This document shows positions 27,801-35,860 of a DNA stretch of 36,929 bases, in pieces; position 1 is the stretch's first letter, and each line of letters opens with the position of its first letter. The position numbers and the translations under genes were made by a program. The stretch is from Chitinophaga pinensis (GTDB taxonomy: Bacteria > Bacteroidota > Bacteroidia > B-17B0 > Aurantibacillaceae): assembly GCA_945887955.1 (NCBI GenBank), contig CAMCZO010000020.1, forward strand, positions 1 to 36,929. Direction: 5' to 3'. Under the pieces are notes generated by a model that saw nothing but the letters and a program-made list of their open reading frames with translations, searched no databases and was not told where the DNA came from.

Positions 27801-30478
27801 TTGAAACTAATGAGGCGAAAATTCTTAATGATAAAGCTGATAGTCTTTATAGAGAAATTCAAATATTGAAAGAAGATATTAAATTAGAGTCAGATAGTTC
27901 GGCCTCAGAAACATTAACAAAACGTATAAAGGAAAAAGAAAATGAAATAATAATTAAACAAAATGAGGCAATAGCCGTGTTACAAAAATCTAATTCGGAA
28001 TATCAATTAATAAAATCACAAGACTCAACATTTTCAATAATTAACAATATAATTCAAGAAATTAATAAAAACACAAACGAATTATTATCAATTAAAATAA
28101 ACGCATACCAAAAACAAATTGAAGCAAATACTGAAGAAATAAATCAATTAAATTTAAATATAAAAAACAACGAAGTTTTAATTAATAAAAATACAAATAT
28201 AAAAAATAAATATATTTTAATAAATACAAAAATTGATCTAATAAATAAACAAATCGATGAAATTAAATTAAACACCTCACAGGAGTCAACACTAGACTCT
28301 ATTTTAAATATAATTAAAACTCAAAAAATAGCTATAACTGAATTATTAAATATAAATGATTCAATAAAAGAATTAAATAATACAAATATAAAAATCACGA
28401 AAAACAATATTAATAAACCAAATGCAGAAAAAAATAATATACCAGTTGAAAAAATAGAAGCCAAAAAAGAATCTGATAATATCACAATGAAAACTGATAA
28501 AACTTCAATTACGATTAAAAAACTAAATGAAAAAGACACAACAAGCGAGCAATTGATTGTATTATTTAATTCGGCAGATAATAATAACGAAGTACTAAAT
28601 GAATCAGGACAAACATCAATAAATGAACTTAATGTGCTATTAGCTGAAAGCATTTTATTAAAAAAACAATTAAATAGTAATTCAAATAAGGTGATTTATA
28701 ATCCAAGAGAATATCTATATAAATCTGATAGTTTAAATCTAATTTTTGACTCTTTAATAAAACTTAGTAACAATTTGAGAGTTGAAGCTGAAGAAAAAGA
28801 TGAAAATGAAAAACAACCTTTGATAGCTAAATCAAATGAACTAGACTCCTTAGCTTTATTAATAAAAATTGAAGTTACAAAATACTATGATTTGGCAAAA
28901 GACACATTATCATTAGCTATAAATGATAGTATTCAAAATAAATTAGAAATTAACAAAGAAAGTCAGATTACAGCAATAATTAACTTAATTAATGCTCTAA
29001 ATATACAATTTGACATTTCTAAAAACTTAGTTCCATATAATTTATCATCAGAATTAAATGATCAAAAAGAATTTGCAATTAATTTAAATAAAGAATCAAA
29101 ACAAATTCTAGAAAGTTTAAAAAATATAACTGATAATGAACTAAAATTAAAACAACTTACACTTTCCGCAAAATTAAGTAATCAAGCAATAATTGAATTA
29201 AATGAATTGCTGCCTTTTATAAAAAAGAAAATTCCTAATAATAACATTGCCGTTAACACTCAAACAATTGAGGCTCTTCCAAAACAAGAAACTAAAGAAG
29301 AAAAAATAATTCAAAAAAAGGAATCTATCACTATAGAAGGTTTAGAAATTAAAAACGAAACAGCTTATAATAATGATAATCCAATTCCATTAAATGCAAA
29401 ATTAAATGATGGTTTATTATATAGAGTCCAAATAGGAGCTTTTAAAATGTTAATAGCAAATAATAGTTTTAGTGGATTAAGCCCAATAAATGCAGAAAAA
29501 ACTGGGAATGGCTATTACAGATATACTGCTGGAAATTATAATGAATATAATACTGCAAATACTGTGAAAAACGAATTAAGAAAAATAGGTTATCGTGACG
29601 CTTACGTAGTCTGTTATTATAACGGCAAAAGAGTTAGCAGATCAGAATCCTTATCAATATCAAAAACTAATGAAAATATAGACATTGTTGCTAATCAAAC
29701 AAGTTCTTTAATTGTAAATACACCAGAAATTAAAAAAGAACTTAATAAAATAAACGGTTTATTATTTACAATTCAAATTGGATTATATAATAAACAAATT
29801 AACGGCGAAAGCATATTAAATCTTAAACCAATTTATTCAGATATGGCACCAAATGGATTATATAGATATACTGCTGGAATATACAATAATATTGATAAAA
29901 TATTAAAAGACAGAAAAAGGGTTGCCGATGAAATTGGAATTAAAGATGCTTTTATTTCAGCCTATTTAAACGGAAAAAGAATCTCATTTAATGAAGGAAA
30001 AGAAAGGCAAAAAAATGATTTGAATATAAAAATGGAAAATGAAATACCTATCGAATTTCCTAACCAAACTCAAAATAATTTATCGCTAAATAATGAAAGC
30101 CAAAATTCAATTTCAACCGTTACAAATAATATTAAACCATTTACAAATAATGTAAATACATATCCTAATCCAACTATTGAAAATGGAGTTAAATTAAATG
30201 AAGATGGATATAGCTTTAAAGTTCAAATTGGCGCGTTTAGAAAACAAGTGCCAAATGAAATAGTGGCTAAGTATTTAACAATAAAAATTTGGCCTGTAGA
30301 ATACAAAGTAATCAACTCACTATTTATTTATAATATCGGAAATTTTACTGAAGCAAAAAATGCAGAAACATTAAAAAATGAAGCGATTAGATTGGGAATT
30401 ACAGATGCTTTTATTACAGTTTACAAAGACGGAAAAAAGGTATATGGTGCCGAGGCAACAAATATGATGATTCGCTAA
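24833..30478 (+). CDS. Giant periplasmic protein: TPR, PD40 propeller, regulatory-like domain, coiled coil, three SPOR-like domains
   Basis: The 1881-codon frame has a signal peptide (KIILIFLLSLFYCQLFSQ); translation may begin at 24833 or at the ATG at 24863. TPR-like helices occupy ~40-160. PD40 propeller blades occupy ~218-360 (GSNTIYYSSYGDNPLDGKDI; HPDGKTLYFASKG). A carboxypeptidase-regulatory-like fold follows at ~362-450 (VIKGNLFKESQ, NNGDYLIDLPNG). Residues ~510-1500 are Lys/Glu/Asn/Ile-rich helix, mostly coiled coil. Three SPOR-like repeats close the protein, starting near 1527 (YRVQIGAF), 1642 (FTIQIGLY) and 1792 (FKVQIGAF), each ending in a DAY/DAF-NGK strand. The first three domains follow the order of the T9SS protein PorE, but the OmpA-like end is missing. 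SPOR domains bind bare glycan strands of peptidoglycan. The function is inferred. The frame overlaps the stop of the next gene by 4 bases. Confidence 0.85.
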   Translation: MKLRLNNLLMYKLKLNKIILIFLLSLFYCQLFSQKALSLNEVKNEANRYFEDGEFTKAYKPYTQLVANYPKEPEYNYRLGVCMIYCEPDKKKCISYLKTASKNSEESPKDVKFYLGKAYHINYLFDEAIKCYSEYKLIGTSVQQKKLQVDQEIKACENGKRLLSNMTDLVVQSKKQLNELDYFRSYDLKSIGGKLLIKPDEFKTSADKKKKEKSILFLPKGSNTIYYSSYGDNPLDGKDIYTSTKQADNNYSKGEKVSGINTEFDEDYPFLHPDGKTLYFASKGFNSMGGYDIFKSVYDEENKIWGKPKNMEFPINSPDDDFLFVTDSAETTAYFSTGRQSPPGKIDVLKINTKRRPLDVLVIKGNLFKESQDQFLNGKIFIKNIETQDSIGTFKTSNNGDYLIDLPNGAKLLFTVETPGLKTQSDTVNLPLATTSKPYRQTISYLEDKLVITNFFDENSSDDNYIQYLKVIEKKAKLDVNESTKVVDETIVNNPKKEVEENSKVIETKIEKKKSENPSVSNRELALLSKQDAEEARKEYKELKQDAEEAKQIGNELIVTAESTISKMNELIISDETIDDIEIRNDSIKLHENKRNDALKQKEMANKLLTYSEALTKDSKIKEKEAELNEQYSNELEKINTQNTDYILTKLENLQKEISEISNKEKTSENFYADVKDKIEEKENSLSSIEKINNLTEQNLTEVKQSIAENESVLSKTRKKSIKAELNQKIEDLKAEEIVLEKELSNNEAEITKLNTELVDKRNELELSVKIKSENIALTITTQTVSDQAPIVNNITDNQAVTTQTVSDQTPIVNNLSDNQAVTTQTISENITTNKENEKENNSIKEENKNQEPIKDKEEISINNKQFENIPKNEKIEENTNQNSLFITANSNNTKELNKNLEELTRKLSIIDSDNDNLNNYQNEKAKQLKNDADKTISESKFKQNILKELIIKSKATIDSLMSNPNIELNYETNQDNIKSLIAENKSNEFETNEAKILNDKADSLYREIQILKEDIKLESDSSASETLTKRIKEKENEIIIKQNEAIAVLQKSNSEYQLIKSQDSTFSIINNIIQEINKNTNELLSIKINAYQKQIEANTEEINQLNLNIKNNEVLINKNTNIKNKYILINTKIDLINKQIDEIKLNTSQESTLDSILNIIKTQKIAITELLNINDSIKELNNTNIKITKNNINKPNAEKNNIPVEKIEAKKESDNITMKTDKTSITIKKLNEKDTTSEQLIVLFNSADNNNEVLNESGQTSINELNVLLAESILLKKQLNSNSNKVIYNPREYLYKSDSLNLIFDSLIKLSNNLRVEAEEKDENEKQPLIAKSNELDSLALLIKIEVTKYYDLAKDTLSLAINDSIQNKLEINKESQITAIINLINALNIQFDISKNLVPYNLSSELNDQKEFAINLNKESKQILESLKNITDNELKLKQLTLSAKLSNQAIIELNELLPFIKKKIPNNNIAVNTQTIEALPKQETKEEKIIQKKESITIEGLEIKNETAYNNDNPIPLNAKLNDGLLYRVQIGAFKMLIANNSFSGLSPINAEKTGNGYYRYTAGNYNEYNTANTVKNELRKIGYRDAYVVCYYNGKRVSRSESLSISKTNENIDIVANQTSSLIVNTPEIKKELNKINGLLFTIQIGLYNKQINGESILNLKPIYSDMAPNGLYRYTAGIYNNIDKILKDRKRVADEIGIKDAFISAYLNGKRISFNEGKERQKNDLNIKMENEIPIEFPNQTQNNLSLNNESQNSISTVTNNIKPFTNNVNTYPNPTIENGVKLNEDGYSFKVQIGAFRKQVPNEIVAKYLTIKIWPVEYKVINSLFIYNIGNFTEAKNAETLKNEAIRLGITDAFITVYKDGKKVYGAEATNMMIR
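27173..27319 (+). repeat. 63-base tandem repeat inside the giant gene
   Basis: Two complete 63-base units (27173-27235 and 27236-27298) and the first 21 bases of a third encode 21-residue repeats starting TTQTVSDQ. The two full copies differ at only a few bases. The repeat lies in a coil-breaking linker within the long helical region and keeps the frame, so copy-number change would alter protein length without breaking it. Confidence 0.9.
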
Positions 30479-32001
30479 TTAATTTTATTTACTTTTTTAT
30501 TTAAACTAAAACGAGATAATGGGCGCTTAGCATAAAGCCAATTAAATCCTTTTAACCTTGCGTTTTCAATATCCACATTTTTATATGGATCAATAAGTCC
30601 TTTGGTATTTGGATAAAGAGAAACACGTTCTATATCTCCACTTTTAAACGTAATATCTATTTTTGAGCAATTTGTTTTATCAAGTCCTACCATTTTATTT
30701 TTATTTTTAATGTAATACATGATTTCAGCATTTCCTGAAACATTAATGTGTCTGATTGTATCATTTTGTATATCACCCTCAATAATTTTACCTAATAATT
30801 GATTAAATAAATTTGGATTAGTTGAATCGACTTGTTGAATCAGAAATGATTTGCCTTCAAGTTTGAAACTTTTTACAGATTTTTTTCCAACAACAATATT
30901 GATTTTTTTGGCTGTAGCTTGTGAAAGATTGGACCATAAAACTGGATTATAAAAAAGTTGTAATAATGAGTCTTTAGAAGTCATTGATGAAGAATCGCAA
31001 ATGGCTTGAAGATTCTTTTTATAAACCATAACATGATGATAAGCATTTAAAATACTATGAATAGAATCTATATCAATATGATAAAGTGTATCTGCTGAAA
31101 CAAAAAGAGTATCTAAATCGAATATTCGAGCATATAATGCATTTTTGGTAACTAAGGCTTCAGATTTTTTTTCCTTATACTCTATATAATCTCCATAAAT
31201 AATTGACTTTTTTGATGTATCAATTAAAGTTACGTTTCTAAAAGCTCTGCCAACTTTTAATTTTCTATCATAAAACAAACTATCACCTTTAAGTTTTTGT
31301 TGAGAAGTTATTAAAATTGAATTCTTACTAAATTGAGCCTTATCCTTATTCGTATCGTACCATCCATTTTCGCAATAAATATAATCTTGCTTACTCAAAA
31401 TTATACTTGGTCCTAAAAAAAAAGCAGTTTTAGATGGAATACGATAACGGAGAGTATCACAATTCATTTTATAGTCTGGGTTTAAAAGTATGACATCAAA
31501 ATGAAACGCTGCTTCTTTAGAACTAGAATAATAATGGCCATTTTTACTGGTTAAAGTATTTTGTTTATTTACAATTTTACCTCCATTTGTATAATTAGCG
31601 ATAGAATTAGCTGCATCAAACGTTAAAAAATTAGTAGTTAAAATCATATCTTTTTCGATGCATTTGACATTATTTTCAAGAAAAGCCATTCTAATTTTAC
31701 CATCATAAATTAATTTATCACCAGTTACTCGAATACTATCCCCTTTGGTAATTAATATGTGACCTGATGCAAAAATTTTATTATCGGCCTCAAAAAAAAG
31801 AGCCGTGTCACAATACAATAAAGAGCCATTATGTTCTGCGATAACGTTGCCATGTAAAATTTTAGCTGATGTTTTTTCAGAATCATAAGATAAACTTTCG
31901 GCTTGTTTAATAGTAATAAGACTTGAATTTACTTGACCATAAAAACATGATGTCAACATAAAAAATGCTACACAAAATATAAAGTAAAGAGATTTAAACA
32001 T
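30475..32001 (-). CDS. OstA/LptA-like LPS transport protein
   Basis: From the ATG at 32001 the protein has 508 residues. A longer frame reaches 32073, but that start lies deep inside the upstream gene and lacks a signal peptide, whereas MFKSLYFIFCVAFFMLTSC gives a lipoprotein signal with lipobox LTSC (Cys19). The body is a series of OstA-type beta repeats (YDSEKTSAKILHGNVIAEHN; ALFFEADNKIFASGHILITK; DSIRVTGDKLIYDG; LKGDSLFYDRKLKVGRA), the jelly-roll fold that bridges LPS across the periplasm in LptA and the N-terminus of LptD. The protein is far larger than LptA and matches the Bacteroidota OstA-like family. It follows GT2 with an 8-base overlap and ends an operon headed by an LptF-like permease, which supports an LPS or lipid-glycan role. 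Confidence 0.87.
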   Translation of the reverse strand: MFKSLYFIFCVAFFMLTSCFYGQVNSSLITIKQAESLSYDSEKTSAKILHGNVIAEHNGSLLYCDTALFFEADNKIFASGHILITKGDSIRVTGDKLIYDGKIRMAFLENNVKCIEKDMILTTNFLTFDAANSIANYTNGGKIVNKQNTLTSKNGHYYSSSKEAAFHFDVILLNPDYKMNCDTLRYRIPSKTAFFLGPSIILSKQDYIYCENGWYDTNKDKAQFSKNSILITSQQKLKGDSLFYDRKLKVGRAFRNVTLIDTSKKSIIYGDYIEYKEKKSEALVTKNALYARIFDLDTLFVSADTLYHIDIDSIHSILNAYHHVMVYKKNLQAICDSSSMTSKDSLLQLFYNPVLWSNLSQATAKKINIVVGKKSVKSFKLEGKSFLIQQVDSTNPNLFNQLLGKIIEGDIQNDTIRHINVSGNAEIMYYIKNKNKMVGLDKTNCSKIDITFKSGDIERVSLYPNTKGLIDPYKNVDIENARLKGFNWLYAKRPLSRFSLNKKVNKIN

Positions 32002-33157
32002 TTCTATTAATTGGTTCCCAAATGCTTGATTTAATTCCTTTAATAAATTTAATAAAACCTTCAAAAAGAGCAAAATTCATTAAATAAAAGTGGGCAATGA
32101 ATTTCAAAAATACATTATTAAATTTAAAAAAATAATTGAATAAAGGAAATAATAATAATAATAATTGAATGCATGAAATCCAAATAAAAAATTTATGGTA
32201 AGGAATTAAAAAAACTGAACAGAAAAGACAAATGAAAATAAAAAAAGGAGTTAGCCAACGTAAAACTTTATGAGACCAAAAGGCAAAACAAATAGATGAA
32301 AAATCAAACAACAAGTGTTTAAAGAAAAAAAGATTTTGAAAATTCCCAGATGATATTCTTACTTTGCGTCGATACTCACTAGAAATATCAGATGTAACAT
32401 CTTCGATACAGATAGCTAGATTATTAAGTAAGGCATAATTCTTTCTTTCTAAAACCTGCATGGTAATAAAGAAATCGTCAACGATGAAATTAGAAGGCAC
32501 CTTACTAAATAAATTATTCCTGATTGCATAACATCCTCCTTCAGCACCCATAATAAAATTAAAGGCGTAACTTTCTGAAGCTTTAATTTTATTTTCAAAA
32601 TTTAAATATTTTTTTTCTTGGTATGAAATCCCATCATTATTTGAAGATTCTTTAATAATATTAGCAGAAACTAATCCAACATTAGAGTCTTTAAAATATT
32701 TCACTAACTCAAAAATTGTATTTTGTTTAAATATTACATTCGCATCAGATAAAATCAAAACAGGTTCGTCGCATAATGATTGTAAATGATTAATGATAGA
32801 AATTTTGCCTACCCTACCCTTAAAATTAATAAATTCTATATTACTATATGTATTAGTCAAATTAGAGATAATTTCATCAGTTCTATCTGTTGAGGCATCA
32901 GAACCAATAAAAACTTTCAATTTAGAACTTGGATAATTTGTATTAAAAACGGATAAAATTTTTTTTTCAATAACTTTTTCTTCATTATGAGCGGCAATTA
33001 AAATTGCGATAGACGGTAATTCATCATCAGAATAAAACAATAATTGATTATGGTTTGAATTGCGATAAATTAAAATCATAAACAAAGGATAAAATACATA
33101 CGTATGCAATATCAATAAAGAAGAACAGATAAGAATAATAATTAATAAATTATACAT
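31994..33157 (-). CDS. Membrane-bound family 2 glycosyltransferase
   Basis: The 387-residue protein has an N-terminal membrane segment (~3-35), a cytoplasmic GT2 domain (~45-270) and three or four C-terminal membrane helices (~285-375). GT2 motifs are SIAILIAAHNEE, the nucleotide-binding IGSDASTDRT, LILSDANVI (in the place of DxD), the FIVDDFFIT acidic pair that often holds the catalytic base, and EYRRKVRISSGN, which corresponds to the QxxRW region. Such enzymes usually polymerise or extend surface polysaccharides using a nucleotide sugar. It sits between a GT4 and the OstA-like gene with 8-base overlaps on both sides, so expression is coupled. Confidence 0.9.
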   Translation of the reverse strand: MYNLLIIILICSSLLILHTYVFYPLFMILIYRNSNHNQLLFYSDDELPSIAILIAAHNEEKVIEKKILSVFNTNYPSSKLKVFIGSDASTDRTDEIISNLTNTYSNIEFINFKGRVGKISIINHLQSLCDEPVLILSDANVIFKQNTIFELVKYFKDSNVGLVSANIIKESSNNDGISYQEKKYLNFENKIKASESYAFNFIMGAEGGCYAIRNNLFSKVPSNFIVDDFFITMQVLERKNYALLNNLAICIEDVTSDISSEYRRKVRISSGNFQNLFFFKHLLFDFSSICFAFWSHKVLRWLTPFFIFICLFCSVFLIPYHKFFIWISCIQLLLLLFPLFNYFFKFNNVFLKFIAHFYLMNFALFEGFIKFIKGIKSSIWEPINRNV

Positions 33158-34358
33158 GACTCAATTTTTTATAAAATTGAACTAATTCAGAAACAACTAC
33201 TAAATTATCAAACTGATTTAATGCTAATTTAGAAGCTTCGAGTTGAATATTTTTACATATATCTTCTTTAGTAAGTAGTTCGATAACAGATTGAATAAAA
33301 TCATAAGGATTATCAGCTATTAAAATGTTTTTTTGATGGGTATAATTAATTCCTTCTGCACCAATAGAAGTGCTTACAATAGCTTTACCATATGACATTC
33401 CCTCGATAATTTTAATTCTTAAGCCACTCCCCGACCAAAGAGGAACTATCATAACGTGATGTTGTAAAAAAAATTCTTTACCATCTATTACATTTTCAAC
33501 AATAAGAACATTAGGTTTATTAATATGAAAAAAATTTAGTGGAATTCCTTTACCTGCAATTATAAATTTCGAATCAGGTACAGCTTTGTATATTTCATCC
33601 CAGCAAAAGTCTAAAAACCACTTTACTGCTTCTTGATTGGGTATCCAATCCATCGAACCAAAGTAAAAAATGGTTTTAGGTTTTTCTTTAAACTCTATTT
33701 TTTTTTGATATAACAAAACATCAACGCCAGTAATACACGTAAATAATGGTTTTGTGCAGCCTAACAATTTAAATTCGTGTTCATCAATTTTTGTAATTGG
33801 AACTAATGCGTCAACTTTAGAAAGCATTTTAATTTCGAAATCTTTAAGCCTTTTATTTTGAAGAGAAAGATATTTTAATTTAAAGTAATTAGTTTCAATT
33901 TGTTTATGTCTATTCCAAATATAATGCTCAATATTATGAGCTCTTAAAACAATCTTAGCCTTACTGTTTTTTCTAATTACATCAATATAAATAGCCATAA
34001 ACAAGCCTTCAATCTGAATAAAATCAAAATTATTACTTTTTAATACTTCAATTAATTTATTTTTATAGGATTTAAAATAAAAACGTGAAATAAAGTAAGA
34101 CCTTGATGAAAACAAATTAAAAAAAGCTCCAAAATAAGAAGTGTTAGTGTTTTTATAAACTGAATTATAATTGCTTTTAACTTTAAACTCTATAGGAACT
34201 TCATCGTCGGGCTTAAAATGTTTTTTAGTATTTATTGTTAGTAAATGTAATTCTACATTATTTTCAATTAAGCCTTTAGCCATATTAAAAATAGCAATAC
34301 TACTTCCGTCATTAGCTGGATAAGGCGCTTTATTTGATATTTGAAGTATTTTAAACAC
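33150..34358 (-). CDS. Family 4 glycosyltransferase (GT-B fold)
   Basis: The 402-residue cytoplasmic protein has the two-domain GT-B fold. The N-terminal domain begins ILQISNKAPYPANDGSSIAI and includes RAHNIEHYIWNRH. The C-terminal domain shows IFYFGSMDWIPNQEAVKWFL, FIIAGKGIP and the E-x7-E-type nucleotide-sugar site KIIEGMSYGKAIVSTSIGAE. It transfers a sugar from a nucleotide donor, probably during LPS or surface polysaccharide synthesis. The start codon is GTG (34356-34358), eight bases inside the end of the lptF-like gene. The same overlap pattern at the next two junctions supports that start. Confidence 0.9.
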   Translation of the reverse strand: MFKILQISNKAPYPANDGSSIAIFNMAKGLIENNVELHLLTINTKKHFKPDDEVPIEFKVKSNYNSVYKNTNTSYFGAFFNLFSSRSYFISRFYFKSYKNKLIEVLKSNNFDFIQIEGLFMAIYIDVIRKNSKAKIVLRAHNIEHYIWNRHKQIETNYFKLKYLSLQNKRLKDFEIKMLSKVDALVPITKIDEHEFKLLGCTKPLFTCITGVDVLLYQKKIEFKEKPKTIFYFGSMDWIPNQEAVKWFLDFCWDEIYKAVPDSKFIIAGKGIPLNFFHINKPNVLIVENVIDGKEFFLQHHVMIVPLWSGSGLRIKIIEGMSYGKAIVSTSIGAEGINYTHQKNILIADNPYDFIQSVIELLTKEDICKNIQLEASKLALNQFDNLVVVSELVQFYKKLSHV

Positions 34359-35778
34359 GATTTTTCTTTAAAAAAAATTTGTTTATAAATGAATAGTAAC
34401 TAGTTGCATCAAAAATAGAAGAATCTCTCGCAGCTTTTGAAGTTAAAAAAACACTTATTGGTAAAAAAATAATTAGTGGCATCCAAATAGCTTTTAAAGG
34501 TGCTAAATGACCCTCATTAGCAAGATTAACATAAAATTCAGTTAAAATATAATAAGCCAAAAAGAAAAAAACTGAAACCACGACAGGCATCCCTAGACCA
34601 CCTTTTTTAATAATTGCGCCAAGAGGAGCGCCTATAAAAAATAAAATAATACAAGCAAAACTTACAGTAATTTTTTTATGCCATTCTATTAATAAACTTA
34701 AAAGCGTTTTATTTTCAACATCAAGGTTAATATTAGCATTGTCAATATAGGATAAAGCTGTGCGAGTTGTATTTAATGCATTTTGAACACAAAATATAAA
34801 AGAATCCTTTTTTAAACTATCATAAAACATTAAAACATTAACTTTTGAAAAAGAATTTATTTTATTTGAAAATCTTAATGTACGAGGATAAAAATAATTA
34901 GCTGCTTGACCGTATAAATTGGTTATTTGTTTATTAATAATACGAATTGTAGAATCAGCAACTGAATCGAGCTGCCATACATTAAGCATTTCTTCGTTCC
35001 CTTTAAACAATTCTTCGTTGGTATGTTTTAATTTATAATCTTCTAATGGTATATTTACTTGTAACTGTTTATAATTTATATGAGAAAGTTTATTTTTTCT
35101 ACTAGTTGATTCATAGTTTTTACTTTCTTCGTATCGATTACCATCTCTTAGAGTTAAAACCAAATCGCTTGAATCTTGGGTTGTAGTTATTTTTCCACTT
35201 TTAGCATACATTTGAATATCATTACCCATATGAGCAGTATGATCATATATATAAATTTCATATAGTGTATCTTTATCTAAAGATTTTTTTCCAACTCTTA
35301 AGCTATAATTTTCGATAGCGTTATAAAAAACTCCTTCTTTAATATTAACAGTTGGCTTTTTTTGCCTCATATCGTATAATAATGTTTGAGACTTTAAATG
35401 AACGACTGGCAAAATAAAATTAATAAACAAAAAAGTAGATCCTGATAAAAGTAAAATAACTATAAAAACAGGGCGAATTATTCGGAGTAGAGATATACCA
35501 GAAGCTTTCATTGCTGCTAATTCATAATTTTCGGCTAAATTTCCAAAACACATAATAGACGCCAATAATACTGCTAATGGAATACATTGAGGTATTATAG
35601 CAATCCAAGCATAAAAAAACAATTTAAATAAATCAGAAGTTCTTAAGCCCTTACCGATTAAATCATCTAAATAAGTAATAACAACCTCAACCAAAAAAAA
35701 AAGAAATACGCTAATAAACAACGTTATAAAAAAAGGAGGTAAAAACTCTTTTATGACAAGGCTATGTAGTTTTTTCAA
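34351..35778 (-). CDS. LptF/LptG-like (YjgP/YjgQ) permease
   Basis: The 475-residue membrane protein has three N-terminal transmembrane helices (~10-130; FFITLFISVFLFFLVEVV), a large periplasmic beta domain (~130-355) and three C-terminal helices (~365-455; VSFACIILFFIGAPLGAIIKKGG, the family hallmark). LptF/LptG form the membrane part of the ABC machine that extracts LPS from the inner membrane. The longest frame begins at TTG 35784, but that codon overlaps an exact -7 box. The next TTG (35776-35778) gives MKKLHSLVIKEF, a typical start for this family, so I use it. It heads an operon with two glycosyltransferases and an OstA-like protein. Confidence 0.9.
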   Translation of the reverse strand: MKKLHSLVIKEFLPPFFITLFISVFLFFLVEVVITYLDDLIGKGLRTSDLFKLFFYAWIAIIPQCIPLAVLLASIMCFGNLAENYELAAMKASGISLLRIIRPVFIVILLLSGSTFLFINFILPVVHLKSQTLLYDMRQKKPTVNIKEGVFYNAIENYSLRVGKKSLDKDTLYEIYIYDHTAHMGNDIQMYAKSGKITTTQDSSDLVLTLRDGNRYEESKNYESTSRKNKLSHINYKQLQVNIPLEDYKLKHTNEELFKGNEEMLNVWQLDSVADSTIRIINKQITNLYGQAANYFYPRTLRFSNKINSFSKVNVLMFYDSLKKDSFIFCVQNALNTTRTALSYIDNANINLDVENKTLLSLLIEWHKKITVSFACIILFFIGAPLGAIIKKGGLGMPVVVSVFFFLAYYILTEFYVNLANEGHLAPLKAIWMPLIIFLPISVFLTSKAARDSSIFDATSYYSFINKFFLKKNRV

Positions 35779-35781
35779 CTG

Positions 35782-35789
35782 CAAAATTA
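35782..35789 (-). promoter_or_regulatory. -7 box of the lptF operon
   Basis: TAATTTTG on the minus strand matches TAnnTTTG exactly and ends only three bases before the TTG start at 35778. No clear -33 TTG is seen. Transcripts from here would be leaderless or nearly so. Confidence 0.42.
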
Positions 35790-35845
35790 TTTATAAAAAT
35801 ACATTTATTTGTTTACTTTTTATTTATAAATTAACTAAACTTTGT

Positions 35846-35853
35846 TATTTTTG
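35846..35853 (+). promoter_or_regulatory. -7 box of the GT2 gene at 35861
   Basis: TATTTTTG matches TAnnTTTG exactly, seven bases before the ATG. TTTA at 35823-35826 is placed 19 bases upstream, one mismatch from the TTTG -33 element. Again the message would have almost no leader. Confidence 0.5.
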
Positions 35854-35860
35854 TAATCTT

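Noticed and set aside
32148..32165. AAT trinucleotide run in the membrane GT2 gene as a phase-variation site
   Set aside because: The unit is three bases, so slippage only adds or removes leucines in a membrane helix and cannot switch the gene off.
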